A DNA stretch of 64,000 nucleotides from JASHVB01 sp036489395. GTDB lineage: Bacteria > Pseudomonadota > Alphaproteobacteria > Acetobacterales > Acetobacteraceae. Position numbers and translations under genes: made by a program. Location: the NCBI GenBank assembly GCA_036489395.1, contig DASXFW010000010.1:32233-96232 (forward strand). The letters are read 5' to 3'. The notes beneath the pieces are model-generated. The model worked only from the letters and a program-made list of their open reading frames with translations, was not told the DNA's origin and made no database searches. Of the stretch, positions 46,673 to 56,168 are shown piece by piece (within the stretch, counting starts at the first letter, position 1; each line of letters begins with the position of its first letter).

Positions 46673-48490
46673 ATGCGACTCGCCCTCCCGCCCGTACTGC
46701 TCTTTTTGCTCGCCACCGCCATCCCCGCACGCGCGGCGAACCCGCAGCCCTACGCCACGAAGCTGGCGCCCACCCATATCGCCCCGCTCGACACCGCGTT
46801 GCACGACGCGTCCAGCCTGATCGCATTGCAGAAGAAAGCGCCGGTGGGAGGCTTCGCACTGGTGCAGCGTACCAACCAGGACGTCGGTCGTTTTCAGGCC
46901 GTCCTGAACAGCTTCGGCTACTACAAGGCGCAGGTCACGGCGACCATCGATGGCCACCCGGCCAGCGACCCCACCCTGCCCGACCTGATTGACCACGCGC
47001 CCGCGAACCCGCCCGTCCCGGTCGATGTCAGCTTCGAACCCGGTCCGCTGTTCCATCTTGGCCGCGTCTCGATCCACGGGACGCTGCCGCCCGGCGTGCA
47101 GTCCGCCACCGGTCTCTCCACGGGCGAGCCCGCGCTGGCGGCGAGCGTCGTGGGCGCGCAGGAGCGCATGCTCGATGCCATCCGCAACGACGGCTATCCG
47201 CTGGCCAAGGTGGAACTGCCCCCGGTCACGCTGCACGTCCATGACAACACGATGGACGTAACGATGAACGTCACAACGGGGCCGACGGCGACGTTCGGCC
47301 CGATCGCCATCACCGGCCTGAAATACGCGCGCGAATCGTACGTCCGCAAACGCCTGCTGCTGCACCAGGGCGAGAAATTCAGCGCCGACGCCATCGACAA
47401 GGCGCAGCAGGACCTCGCCTCGCTGGGATTGTTCGCTGTCGTGCGCATCGTCACGGCGACGCAACTGGACGCCAACGGACAACTTCCGCTGACCGTGCAA
47501 CTGACCGAGAGCAAGCTGCACACCGTCGATGCCGGCATCGGCTATTCCACCGACCTCGGCGTCAATTTCAACGTCGGCTGGCACGATCGCGACTTGTTCG
47601 GCAACGGCGAGCAACTCAACCTGACCGCGCAGATGAACCTGGGCGGCAGCGCCGAGACGCAGCCCGGCTACCAGTTCCTGGCGCAGTTCATCAAACCGGA
47701 CTTCCTGCGGCGCGACCAGTCGCTGGAACTCGATCTCGGCGCGATCAAGCAGGCGCTGGAAGCCTACGACCAGCGCGCGGTGACGCAGAAGGCCGCGCTG
47801 GACCGCAAGCTGTCGCCGCACTGGACCGTCAGCTACGGCATTTCCGGCGAGCAGGAGGAGATCGCGCAGGAGGACGTGGATCGGCACTATGAGCTGGTGG
47901 GCCTGCCGCTGACCGCGAAATACGACACCACGACCAGCTTGTTCGATCCCACCAGCGGCGTGCGCGCGCTGTTTTCGGTAACGCCGACCGGCGCGCTCGG
48001 CTCGCAGGACTCCGGGTTCGTCATCATGCAGGCATCCGGCTCGACCTATTTCGATTTCGGCACCAAGGGTCACACCGTGCTCGCGCTGCGCGGATTGCTC
48101 GGCGAGGTGCCGGGCACCAACGTGTTCTCCTTGCCGCCTGACCAGCGCTTCTATGCCGGCGGCAGCGGGACGGTGCGCGGCTTCAAGTACCAGTCGGTCG
48201 GCCCACAATTCGCCGACGGCAATCCCGAGGGCGGCACCGCCATCGCCGCCGGCACCGTGGAACTCCGCCAGCGGATCATCGGCAATTACGGCGCGGTGGC
48301 GTTCGTCGATGCCGGCCAGGTGACGTCGCAGGGCGCACCGTTCACCAGCGCCTGGCGGGTCGGCGCCGGCGTCGGCTTCCGCTATTACACGTCGATCGGA
48401 CCAATTCGGCTTGATGTCGCGGTTCCGGTGAACCGGGAGCCGCATGGCGACGCTTTCGAGTTATACATCGGCATTGGCCAGGCATTCTGA
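46673..48490 (+). CDS. tamA: Omp85-family translocation module protein TamA
   Basis: 605 residues from the ATG at 46673 (the frame extends upstream to 46499). Signal peptide LPPVLLFLLATAIPARA. POTRA-type repeats cover about 30-270 (SFGYYKAQV, LGRVSIHGTLP, FGPIAITGLKY). The 16-strand barrel follows with GGSGTVRGFKYQ, the conserved lid-lock motif, and a terminal GIGQAF ending in Phe. TamA helps insert outer-membrane and autotransporter proteins with TamB. The tamB ATG follows its stop directly. Confidence 0.9.
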   Translation: MRLALPPVLLFLLATAIPARAANPQPYATKLAPTHIAPLDTALHDASSLIALQKKAPVGGFALVQRTNQDVGRFQAVLNSFGYYKAQVTATIDGHPASDPTLPDLIDHAPANPPVPVDVSFEPGPLFHLGRVSIHGTLPPGVQSATGLSTGEPALAASVVGAQERMLDAIRNDGYPLAKVELPPVTLHVHDNTMDVTMNVTTGPTATFGPIAITGLKYARESYVRKRLLLHQGEKFSADAIDKAQQDLASLGLFAVVRIVTATQLDANGQLPLTVQLTESKLHTVDAGIGYSTDLGVNFNVGWHDRDLFGNGEQLNLTAQMNLGGSAETQPGYQFLAQFIKPDFLRRDQSLELDLGAIKQALEAYDQRAVTQKAALDRKLSPHWTVSYGISGEQEEIAQEDVDRHYELVGLPLTAKYDTTTSLFDPTSGVRALFSVTPTGALGSQDSGFVIMQASGSTYFDFGTKGHTVLALRGLLGEVPGTNVFSLPPDQRFYAGGSGTVRGFKYQSVGPQFADGNPEGGTAIAAGTVELRQRIIGNYGAVAFVDAGQVTSQGAPFTSAWRVGAGVGFRYYTSIGPIRLDVAVPVNREPHGDAFELYIGIGQAF

Positions 48491-51400
48491 ATGAGGCGTA
48501 TCGCGAAGTGGCTCGGCTGGACCCTGGCGATCATCGCCGGGGTCCCGATCATCCTGGTTCTGCTGTTGCTGGCGGTGGCGAACACCGGCCCCGGCCAGCG
48601 CTGGATCGCGGGCCTGGTCCCGACGCTGACCGACCACACAGTGGCGGTGGAGGGACTGTCCGGCCGCTTCCCGGACCGGCTGCGCGCGAGGCAGGTGGCA
48701 CTAACAGACGCCAAAGGCGCGTACCTGACCGTTGATGGCGTGGCACTGGACTGGTCGCCGATGCGGCTTCTGCACGGCGTCTTCGAGGCCAGCCGGCTCG
48801 ACGCCACGGCGGCGGAGTTCCGGCGGGAACCGCTGCCCGGCAAGTCCAGCGGCAGCAGCGAACTGCCGGTGAAGGTGATCCTGCACCAGTTCCAGGTGGA
48901 CCGGATCACGGTCGATCCGGCCGTCGCGGGCCAGCCCTACGTGGTCGCCGCGCATGGGTCGGGCGAACTGGATTCGTACACCGCTGGCAGCGTCCGGCTG
49001 GCGGTGCAGCGGCTGAATGGCGGCGGTCAGTACAACGTGGATGCCACAATCAATCCGACGGTTCTTCGTGCCGACATCAAGGCCAGTGAACCGCCCGACG
49101 GCCTGATCGGCGGACTGACCGGCATGCCCACCGTTGGGCCGATCAGCATCGACGTCGCGCTCAACGGCCCACGCAATGCCGTAGCGACGCGTGTCGCCGT
49201 CAGCGCCGGGCCACTGCGCGCCAACGCCGCAGGCACGCTCGACCTGGAGCACAACGCGGCCGACCTGACGGTATCCGCCAACGCGCCGGCGATGACGCCG
49301 CGGCCGGACGTGGCGTGGCAGAGCGTCAGCCTGAACGCGCATGTGCGAGGCCCGTTCGTGAAGCCGAACGCAACCGGCCAGGTGCGCATCGCCAGCCTAC
49401 GCGCGTTCGGCGCCGGCGTTACGGAGCTGACCGCCAACCTGGCGGGCAACGAGGGCCAGGTGCACCTGCAAGCCTCGATCGACGGCCTGACCCTGCCCGG
49501 CCAGGACCCCACCCTGTTCGCCAGCGCGCCGGTAGTGCTGGATGCGACGGCGCAGCTCGATGCGCCGGGGCGGCCGGTCACCTTCACGCTGCATCATCCG
49601 CTGATCGACGCCCACGGCACCGCCCGCACCGCCGGACCGTTGCAGGCGAACGTGGCGCTGACGCTGCCGCGGCTGGAGCCCATGGCGAAGCTCGGCGGCA
49701 CCAGCCTGCAAGGCCAGACCGCGCTGAACCTGCAGGTGTCGCGGCACGCCGACACGACGGATGTCGCGCTGAATGGCACCCTCGCGGTGACCGGCGGCCA
49801 GGCGCAGGCGCAGGCCCTGCTAGGCGACGCGGCGCATATCGACCTGGCCGCCAGCGTTACCGGCCACAATGCGACGCTGCAGCGCCTGCACATCACCGGC
49901 CGGCAGGTGGACGCAACCGCGCAGGGCGGACTGATCGACAACGTCGCCAATCTCGATTGGACCTTGCGCGTCGCCGACCTGTCCGCGGTCGAGCCGACTC
50001 TGTCCGGCCAGCTCCAGGCACAAGGACAGGTCAGCGGACAGGAAGCCGACCTGACCGCGACGGCCGACGTGACCGGCGAGATCGGCACCCCGGGCGTCCA
50101 ATCCGGCCCTGTCAGCATCAAGCTGCGTGCCGAGGGCCTGCCCAACAAACCCCGCGGCTCACTGACCGCCCAAGGGGCGCTGCTCGGTGCGCCGGTGAAC
50201 GTGGCGCTGGACGTGCAGCAGCAGACCGGCGGCTTCCAGGTCACCATCCAACATGCCGACTGGAAGAGCCTGAACGGCGGCGGCGAGCTGACCTTGCCGC
50301 ACGGCGCGAAGCTGCCGGTCGGCCAGCTCCACCTCCGCATGACGCGCCTCGCCGATCTCCAGCCCCTGCTGGGCAAGGCGATCAACGGCAGCGTCACGGC
50401 GAGCGTGAATGCCACCGACACCGCCGCAAGGATCGCGCTGACGGCCCGCAACGCGACGCTGCCGGGTACCGCCGGCATCGGCACCGCCGCCTTGAATGCG
50501 ACGATCGAGAACCCGCTCGGCCAGGCCTCGGTCGATGGCACGCTGACGCTGGACGGCATCCGCGCCGGGTCGATGGCCGGATCGGCGCGGCTGACGGCGC
50601 GCGGACCGACGAACGCGCTGGCACTGAACCTGACGGCGAATGCGCCGGCCATCTCCGGCGCGCCCGCACGCATCAGTGCCGCGGCGACGCTGAACGCGAC
50701 CGCGCGAACACTGACGGTGTCGTCGCTCGATGCCACGTGGCATCAGCAGCCCGTGCGCCTGCTGGCGCCGACCCGGATCGCCTTCGCCAACGGCCTGGCG
50801 ATCGAGCATCTTCGCGTCGGGTTGCATCAGGCAGTGCTGGCGGTGCAGGGCCGGCTGAGCCCGACGCTGGACCTGACCGCGAGCCTGCGGAGCCTGCCCG
50901 CGAATATGGCCACGCTCGCGGATCCGTCGCTGCACGCGAGCGGCACGATCTCCGCCGATGCACACCTGAGCGGAACGCCATCGCGCCCGAACGGCACGAT
51001 GAAGCTGGTGGCATCGGGGGTCCGGGTCAACGAGGGGCCGGGTGCCGCGCTGCCGGCCGCCAATCTGCTGGCCACCGCAACGCTGGCCGGCACCGCGGCC
51101 CGCGTGGACGCCAGGCTGACCGTGGGTTCGTCGCGTGTAACGGTGACCGGCACGGTGCCTCTGGGCGTGAGCGGGTCGGTCGATCTGCGCACCGCCGGGC
51201 AGCTCGACCTGGCGGTGCTCGATCCCATCCTGACAGCGGAAGGGCGACGCGTGCGCGGCACGCTGACCGTAGATGCGGCGATCCACGGCACGCTGACGGC
51301 GCCGCTGGTCGTGGGCACGGCACGCCTCACCCACGGCGCAGCCGATGATTTCACCCAGGGCCTGCATATCTCCGACATCGCGGCGGAGCTGCGCGCCGAT

Positions 51401-52486
51401 GGCGAGCGCCTGCATCTGGTGAGTTTCAGCGGACGTGCCGGACCCGGAACGTTGCACGGAAGCGGCACGATCGACCTGCGGCCGCCGATGCCGGTGGACC
51501 TGACGTTCGCCGCCAGCAACGCGCAGCCGATCGACAGCGACATCGTCAACGCGCGACTCGATGCGCAACTGGCGGTGCGGGGCGACGTGGCGGGCACGCT
51601 GGCGGCCAGTGGCACGGTGCACGTGCTACAGGCCAATGTTCAGGTACCGGAGAAACTCCCGAGCAGCGTGGTGACGCTGCAAGTGCGCTACGCTGGTCAG
51701 CCGCCGCCGCCGCCGGCACCCGTGCAGCAGGCCGCACCGACCAATGTGACGCTGAACATCACCGTGGCCGCGCCGGAGCAAGTGTTCATCCGCGGACGCG
51801 GACTGGATGTGGAACTGGGCGGGCAGGTTCGCATCGGCGGCACGGCGTCGGCGCCGCAGCCGACCGGCGGCCTGACGCTGCGACAAGGCACATTCAGCGT
51901 CGCCGGCCAGACGCTGACATTCGCCTCCGGCACCATCAACTTCACCGGGGCGGGAATCGGCGATCCGAGCATCAACCTGGTAGCGACCACCACGGCGAAC
52001 AACGTCACCGCGACGCTGACGATCAGCGGCAGCGCGCAAGATCCGAAGATAACGCTGTCCAGCACCCCGCCGCTGCCGCAGGACGAAATCCTCGCGACGC
52101 TGTTGTTCAAGCAGAGCGTGGCAAGCCTGAGCCCGTTCCAGGTTGCGGAGATCGGCGCGGCACTGGCATCGTTCTCGGGCGCGACATCCGGGTTTGGCGA
52201 CCCGCTGGCCAATTTGCGCAAGACGCTGGGGCTGGACCGGCTGTCGGTGGGCAGCACCGCGAGCGGTTCGCCGACGCTGCAGGCGGGCCGTTATATCGCG
52301 CGCGGGGTTTACCTGGGCGCGCAGCAGAGTGCGTCGGGCAACGGCACGCAGGCGACGGTGCAGATCGATCTGACCAAGCGATTGAAGCTGACGACGAGCG
52401 CGGGCACGGGCTCAACAAGCGCGACGGGGGCCGCTGGTGGTTCGAGTGCAGCAAGCGTTGGCTTGACGTATCAATTCGAATACTGA
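48491..52486 (+). CDS. tamB: Translocation module subunit TamB
   Basis: 1331 residues. An N-terminal membrane helix (TLAIIAGVPIILVLLLLAVA) is followed by a very long beta-helix of repeated AsmA-like strands rich in Ala, Thr and Gly. The DUF490 domain is at about 1000-1331 (GLTLRQGTFSVAGQTLTF, LSSTPPLPQDEILATLLF). It ends VGLTYQFEY. TamB spans the periplasm, possibly carrying lipids or outer-membrane proteins to TamA. A Pro run at about 1075 sits before the C-terminal domain. Confidence 0.93.
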   Translation: MRRIAKWLGWTLAIIAGVPIILVLLLLAVANTGPGQRWIAGLVPTLTDHTVAVEGLSGRFPDRLRARQVALTDAKGAYLTVDGVALDWSPMRLLHGVFEASRLDATAAEFRREPLPGKSSGSSELPVKVILHQFQVDRITVDPAVAGQPYVVAAHGSGELDSYTAGSVRLAVQRLNGGGQYNVDATINPTVLRADIKASEPPDGLIGGLTGMPTVGPISIDVALNGPRNAVATRVAVSAGPLRANAAGTLDLEHNAADLTVSANAPAMTPRPDVAWQSVSLNAHVRGPFVKPNATGQVRIASLRAFGAGVTELTANLAGNEGQVHLQASIDGLTLPGQDPTLFASAPVVLDATAQLDAPGRPVTFTLHHPLIDAHGTARTAGPLQANVALTLPRLEPMAKLGGTSLQGQTALNLQVSRHADTTDVALNGTLAVTGGQAQAQALLGDAAHIDLAASVTGHNATLQRLHITGRQVDATAQGGLIDNVANLDWTLRVADLSAVEPTLSGQLQAQGQVSGQEADLTATADVTGEIGTPGVQSGPVSIKLRAEGLPNKPRGSLTAQGALLGAPVNVALDVQQQTGGFQVTIQHADWKSLNGGGELTLPHGAKLPVGQLHLRMTRLADLQPLLGKAINGSVTASVNATDTAARIALTARNATLPGTAGIGTAALNATIENPLGQASVDGTLTLDGIRAGSMAGSARLTARGPTNALALNLTANAPAISGAPARISAAATLNATARTLTVSSLDATWHQQPVRLLAPTRIAFANGLAIEHLRVGLHQAVLAVQGRLSPTLDLTASLRSLPANMATLADPSLHASGTISADAHLSGTPSRPNGTMKLVASGVRVNEGPGAALPAANLLATATLAGTAARVDARLTVGSSRVTVTGTVPLGVSGSVDLRTAGQLDLAVLDPILTAEGRRVRGTLTVDAAIHGTLTAPLVVGTARLTHGAADDFTQGLHISDIAAELRADGERLHLVSFSGRAGPGTLHGSGTIDLRPPMPVDLTFAASNAQPIDSDIVNARLDAQLAVRGDVAGTLAASGTVHVLQANVQVPEKLPSSVVTLQVRYAGQPPPPPAPVQQAAPTNVTLNITVAAPEQVFIRGRGLDVELGGQVRIGGTASAPQPTGGLTLRQGTFSVAGQTLTFASGTINFTGAGIGDPSINLVATTTANNVTATLTISGSAQDPKITLSSTPPLPQDEILATLLFKQSVASLSPFQVAEIGAALASFSGATSGFGDPLANLRKTLGLDRLSVGSTASGSPTLQAGRYIARGVYLGAQQSASGNGTQATVQIDLTKRLKLTTSAGTGSTSATGAAGGSSAASVGLTYQFEY

Positions 52487-52552
52487 GCAAGAAACCAGGT
52501 CCCCCCTCCCCTTGTGGGGGGACCTTTGGACGCAACTAACAAGAAACTACCC

Positions 52553-52645
52553 GTGTCATGGCCGGGCTTGTCCCGGCCACCCACGTCTTTCCCTTGCCGG
52601 CCGGGGCACAGTCGTGGGTGGCCGGGCCAAGCCCGGCCATGACAC
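52553..52645. repeat. CATGGCCGGGC inverted repeat
   Basis: Arms GTGTCATGGCCGGGCTTGTC and its near-complement GGCCAAGCCCGGCCATGACAC, about 33 bp each. It lies 67 bp after tamB. A related element is at 62800-62877 and part of one at 40091-40145. A half copy of the CTCGCAATGAC type follows at about 52671-52712. Confidence 0.88.
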
Positions 52646-52808
52646 AACAGGTACTGCCGAGCGTTTCATCCAGTGCGTGTCAGCCGCCAGGCTGGTGAAC
52701 TCGCAATGACAGTCTGAACGTTGACACTCGATACCACCGAAGCCGGACGCGCATACGCCAAGCCGCCCTGCGGGGCCGGGTGGCTCGTTACGCGTCGGTT
52801 GCTGGGCA

Positions 52809-52964
52809 GGTTAGGCACTGTTGACGAATAATCGCTGCAGTTGACGCACGGTCGCATAATGTCGTCATGCCGACCACCGGGCACTTGACCCGGTGGTCGG
52901 CATGACGGGGCAAAGGCCGGTGCCTCACTCAACCGATTCGATTATTCATCAACAGTGCCTAACC
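52809..52964. repeat. MITE-like 156-bp inverted-repeat element
   Basis: Terminal arms of 26 bp (GGTTAGGCACTGTTGACGAA at the left, ending ATCAACAGTGCCTAACC at the right; one or two mismatches). Inside is a second palindrome at 52861-52906 (GTCGTCATGCCGACCACC). No coding capacity. Size and clean ends fit a miniature inverted-repeat element, but no target duplication was confirmed. Confidence 0.7.
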
Positions 52965-53120
52965 GTCCCGACCTGGCCTCGATCGGGGCCGCACCCTTGC
53001 TCCGGAACGAACTGCCGGAGCGCGAGAAGGATGAAGGGTGATGCCGGCAGCGGGAGTGTTCCGCGGCCGGCCGTGTTGACGCGGCCAACCCGATACGCCA
53101 AATACCCGGCCCTTCCGGTG

Positions 53121-53198
53121 GCGGGCGTAGCTCAGTTGGTTAGAGCGCCAGGTTGTGGTCCTGGATGCCGTGGGTTCGAATCCCATCGCTCGCCCCAT
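53121..53198 (+). tRNA. tRNA-His (anticodon GTG)
   Basis: Cloverleaf can be read directly: acceptor GCGGGCG pairs with CGCTCGC, preceded by the extra 5' G(-1) opposite C73 that is characteristic of tRNA-His. D-arm AGCTCAGTTGGTTAGAGC, anticodon stem CCAGG/CCTGG with loop TTGTGGT, and T-loop GGGTTCGAATCCC. CCA is genome-encoded at 53196-53198. Gene remnants follow on both strands. Confidence 0.97.
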
Positions 53199-53219
53199 CC
53201 CCCCACGCGACCGGGTCCG

Positions 53220-53402
53220 TCACATCGCCTCCTTCAGGCCGGCCCGCACCAGCAGGGCGTTGGCGGGCATCGTGGTCAGGAAGCCCACCATCATCGCAAT
53301 CTGCATCATGAACCAGTAGTCCAGATGGTCGGGTCCCAGCCGCGGAAACGGCAGCCCATGCGACACCGCCATCGAGGCGAACATGCCGCAGCCAAACGGG
53401 TT
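53220..53402 (-). pseudogene. 3' remnant of a DUF4396-like membrane protein gene
   Basis: The last 60 codons read NPFGCGMFASMAVSHG...DHLDYWFMMQIAMMVGFLTTMP, then NALLVRAGLKEAM, like the final helix of DUF4396 proteins. Upstream in this frame the sequence becomes Arg-rich shadow reading. Only the C-terminal part remains, 22 bp from the 3' end of the tRNA-His gene on the opposite strand. Confidence 0.6.
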
Positions 53403-53486
53403 GCGCCGGATGATCCGCACGGCGGCTCGCCGGCGTGCTGGCCGGCCTGGACTGGGCCGCCGGCCTCGCCGCCGATGCGCTGCTGA

Positions 53487-53747
53487 CTGTCCCCGCTGCC
53501 GGCCTGCGCGGCGAGCAACGGCCGCATCCACCACCGGGTCGCGCTGTGGCCCGTCGCCGCACGCGACGCGCTGCGCGCCCTGCTGTCCGCGCCCGGCCGT
53601 CGCGCGGTCGCGCGGTTCTCCGACCAGCCTGGCATGCGGGTGGTTGATTTCCCGGCGTGTCCGTGTGACCCGTTCCTCCGCATCGACACGCTGGAAGAGC
53701 CTGCGGCGGCGCAGGCTCTGGCCCGGACGACGGGGAAGCAGGGATGA
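53487..53747 (+). pseudogene. 3' remnant of an unknown gene before aspartate dehydrogenase
   Basis: An open stretch without a usual start, from a TGA at 53484-53486 to a TGA at 53745-53747. It reads RVALWPVAARDALRALLSAP, then FSDQPGMRVVDFPACPCDPFLRIDTLEE. Codon pattern looks genuine. The stop overlaps the ATG of the next gene (ATGA), as if it were once its operon partner. The 5' part seems lost or frameshifted. The family is not recognised. Confidence 0.45.
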
Positions 53748-54547
53748 CGAAGACCGTAGCGATCGCCGGACTGGGCGCCATCGGCCTGCCGCTCGCCCGC
53801 GCGCTGGATGCCGGGGTGGAGAACCTGGCTCTGGTCGCCGTCGCGGCGCGCGACCGCGCGAAGGCCGCGGCCGCGCTGGCCGGCTTCCGCATCCCGCCTC
53901 GCATCGTCGATCTGACCGCGCTGGCCGAGGCCGACATCGTCGTCGAAGCTGCCCCCGCCGCGGTGTTCGAGCCGATCGCCCGGGCCGCCATCGAGGCGGG
54001 TCGCATCTTCGTTCCCGCCTCGGTCGGCGCGCTGCTGCCGCGCCTGCACCTGGTGCAACGCGCGCGGGAGACCGGGGCCCGCATCGTTGTGCCCACCGGC
54101 GCCTTGCTCGGGCTGGACGCCGTGCGCGCCGCGGCCGAGGGCCAGGTGGACAGCATCGCCATGGTCACGAGAAAGCCGCCCGCCGGCCTGGATGGAGCGC
54201 CCTACCTGGTGCAGCACGACATCCACGTGCTGGGCCTGACCGAGCCGCTATGCGTCTTCCGCGGCAATGCCTTCGACGCCGCCGCCGGCTTTCCCGCCAA
54301 CGTCAATGTCGCCGCTGCCCTCGCGCTGGCCGGTGTCGGGCCAGAGCATACGCAGGTGGAGATCTGGGCCGACCCCGGCGTGACCCGCAACACCCACACC
54401 ATCCGCGTCGAAGCGGCGGCGGCGCGCTTCACCATGACGATCGAGAATGTGCCGAGCGAGGAAAATCCGCGCACCGGCAAGATCACCGCGCTGTCGATGC
54501 TGGCGTGCCTGCGCGGTCTGGTCTCGACGCTGAAAGTGGGAAGCTGA
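53744..54547 (+). CDS. nadX: Aspartate dehydrogenase (NadX-type)
   Basis: 267 residues. Rossmann motif GLGAIGLPLARALD at residues 8-21. VEAAPAAVFEPIARAAIEAGR and VPTGALLGLDAVRAAAEG are typical, and the C-terminal domain has FPANVNVAAALALAGVGPEHTQVEIWADP with the catalytic Asn/His area. The enzyme oxidises L-aspartate to iminoaspartate for NAD synthesis, or works in reverse in related amino-acid metabolism. No nadA/nadC lies beside it. Confidence 0.85.
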   Translation: MTKTVAIAGLGAIGLPLARALDAGVENLALVAVAARDRAKAAAALAGFRIPPRIVDLTALAEADIVVEAAPAAVFEPIARAAIEAGRIFVPASVGALLPRLHLVQRARETGARIVVPTGALLGLDAVRAAAEGQVDSIAMVTRKPPAGLDGAPYLVQHDIHVLGLTEPLCVFRGNAFDAAAGFPANVNVAAALALAGVGPEHTQVEIWADPGVTRNTHTIRVEAAAARFTMTIENVPSEENPRTGKITALSMLACLRGLVSTLKVGS

Positions 54548-54660
54548 GCGCCCCATCTGCGCATTGCGGGGCGTCGCCGTTCCGCGTCAGCCCCCGGGGG
54601 CTGGGAACCCGCGCAGCACCTCCCCACGGTTCGCTCGGCCGCGACTTATGCGACCATCGG

Positions 54661-55011
54661 TCACGTATCGTCTGTCTGATCGGGAGGTACAAGCGGCGTC
54701 AGGGAAGCGATCAACTCCGGCAACCTGGCCTGTATGACATCCCAAATCGTATCGAGGCTGACTCTGGCATAGGCATGGACCAGCCGATTCCGCATGCCGA
54801 TGATCTGACGCCAGGGAATCTCGGGATGAGCGGCACGGCACGGGTTGGATACGAGCGACGCGGCTTCGCCGATGACCTCCAGGCTGCGGATCACGGCGTT
54901 CTGGTGCAGCCTGCTGGCGAAGAACTGCGCCTTGGCCAGATCGGCAGCGAAGCTCCGTGCCTCGTGGGCAGCGACGAGCATGTCCAGCAGGAGCGGTTCA
55001 TCCCGCGACAT
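54661..55011 (-). CDS. hepT: HepT-type HEPN ribonuclease toxin
   Basis: 116 residues from the ATG ending at 55011. The HEPN active site is RNRLVHAY (R-x4-6-H) near residue 85. DEPLLLDMLVAAHEARSF and SLEVIGEAASLVS fit the DUF86 helix bundle. It overlaps mntA by 14 bp. In characterised pairs the MNT partner inactivates HepT by AMPylating a Tyr near the RxxxxH motif, and a Tyr is present here. Confidence 0.88.
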   Translation of the reverse strand: MSRDEPLLLDMLVAAHEARSFAADLAKAQFFASRLHQNAVIRSLEVIGEAASLVSNPCRAAHPEIPWRQIIGMRNRLVHAYARVSLDTIWDVIQARLPELIASLTPLVPPDQTDDT

Positions 55012-55318
55012 AAAGCGGCTCTGCCTCGCGGAGGATTCGGCGGCGGCGCAGATAGTTGGGGCTTGTCTCGATGGCCTGCCGCTCGACAAGATCGACGGGG
55101 CGGCCCAGTGCCTGTTGCAGCACGTTCTCGAGATCGAGCAGTAGGTCGATGGTTGGTTGGATAGCCGGCTCGAATTCGATCAGGAAGTCGGCATCGCTGT
55201 GCTGCGGATCGAAGTCCCCGTCGCGGGTGGCGGAGCCGAACACGTCCAGCCGCCGGACATGGAACCGGCGGCACAGTTCCGCGATGGCCTCGGTCTTGGA
55301 ACTGACGGCGGTGTGCAT
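54998..55318 (-). CDS. mntA: MNT-type nucleotidyltransferase antitoxin
   Basis: 106 residues. The nucleotidyltransferase motif GSATRDGDFDPQHSDADFLIEFEP (GSx10DxD) is complete, so AMPylation activity is expected. LLLDLENVLQQALGRPVDLVE is the conserved C-terminal part. It is the upstream gene of the MNT/HepT type VII TA operon; the two frames overlap by 14 bp. Confidence 0.9.
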   Translation of the reverse strand: MHTAVSSKTEAIAELCRRFHVRRLDVFGSATRDGDFDPQHSDADFLIEFEPAIQPTIDLLLDLENVLQQALGRPVDLVERQAIETSPNYLRRRRILREAEPLYVAG

Positions 55319-55474
55319 GGGTGGCTCCTGTTACGTTGTCGCGGCGGACCACGCCCTGCGAGGCTATCTAGCACGAAACACCGAGTGATGCAGGCGGGCA
55401 CCGGGCTGCCTGTGGCGCAGCTTCTCAGCTTGCCTGGTGCAGACGCGCCGATAATCTGGTCGATGCGCCTGACG

Positions 55475-56164
55475 TCAATGCGACCAGCCATCCAGGAGCT
55501 TGGTAACGCCCGACTCGATTTCTTCAAGATGTGGCAGCAGGGCCTTCGCAAAGCTGATTTCGACTCTGAGGCCTGAGTGGTTAAGAAAGTCCGTGCATCC
55601 CGACATTCGAGGCGGGCCAGAGTTGCAAGACGTGAGGGCGACGATATCACCCGCCGAATCGCGCCGCACAGTCACCTCCGTCGTCCGATCATTCCACCGT
55701 TCCTTGCAGTTCCAATCAAGCATTTCGCTAAACGGTTGTGCAGGATGTGGTTCGCCGTCTGTGACACGAAACTCGATCAGGCCGGTCCAGGTTTCATTCG
55801 GCGGAGAGCTGAAACGTTTGGCGAGGGGAAGCGTGCCGACAAAATTGGGCCAAACCGTGCGGAAAGTTGCCGCGATCTGCTGCCTGCTGTCTCCGCACTG
55901 AGGTTGGGGAGGAGGGTTCCCCCAGCCATGGGAGAAGCGCTCTGGTCCCTTCCAATAAGACTCCGGTACGGAAAGCCGGTGTTCCCCAAACATCACGCGC
56001 AACGCTACGAAGCACGCAGTTTCCGAACTTCCTCCAGTGGCGTTAGGCGTGGCCTCACCCACCCGTCCCAGTACCACACGCCAACGGGCCGGCAGCGTCA
56101 CCGCCGCCAGCCCGTGCTTTAAGCGACGCGCCCCCTCATGGCCGCGGAGGGGACCCCAACCCAA
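55475..56164 (-). CDS. Unknown protein
   Basis: 229 residues. Not recognised. It has no signal peptide. Residues 55-85 are Gly/Pro/Trp-rich (SYWKGPERFSHGWGNPPPQP), and later comes a beta-rich part (LIEFRVTDGEPHPAQPF, VTVRRDSAGDIVAL) and a helical end (ISFAKALLPHLEEIESGVTKLL). GC content is lower than in its neighbours, which suggests later acquisition. It lies 4 bp upstream in coordinates of the lyase gene on the same strand but downstream in transcription. Confidence 0.45.
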   Translation of the reverse strand: MGWGPLRGHEGARRLKHGLAAVTLPARWRVVLGRVGEATPNATGGSSETACFVALRVMFGEHRLSVPESYWKGPERFSHGWGNPPPQPQCGDSRQQIAATFRTVWPNFVGTLPLAKRFSSPPNETWTGLIEFRVTDGEPHPAQPFSEMLDWNCKERWNDRTTEVTVRRDSAGDIVALTSCNSGPPRMSGCTDFLNHSGLRVEISFAKALLPHLEEIESGVTKLLDGWSH

Positions 56165-56168
56165 ACCC

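Noticed and set aside
46271..48445. 724-codon reverse frame opposite tamA
   Set aside because: Shadow of tamA; low-complexity Arg/Gly/Val composition and no family.
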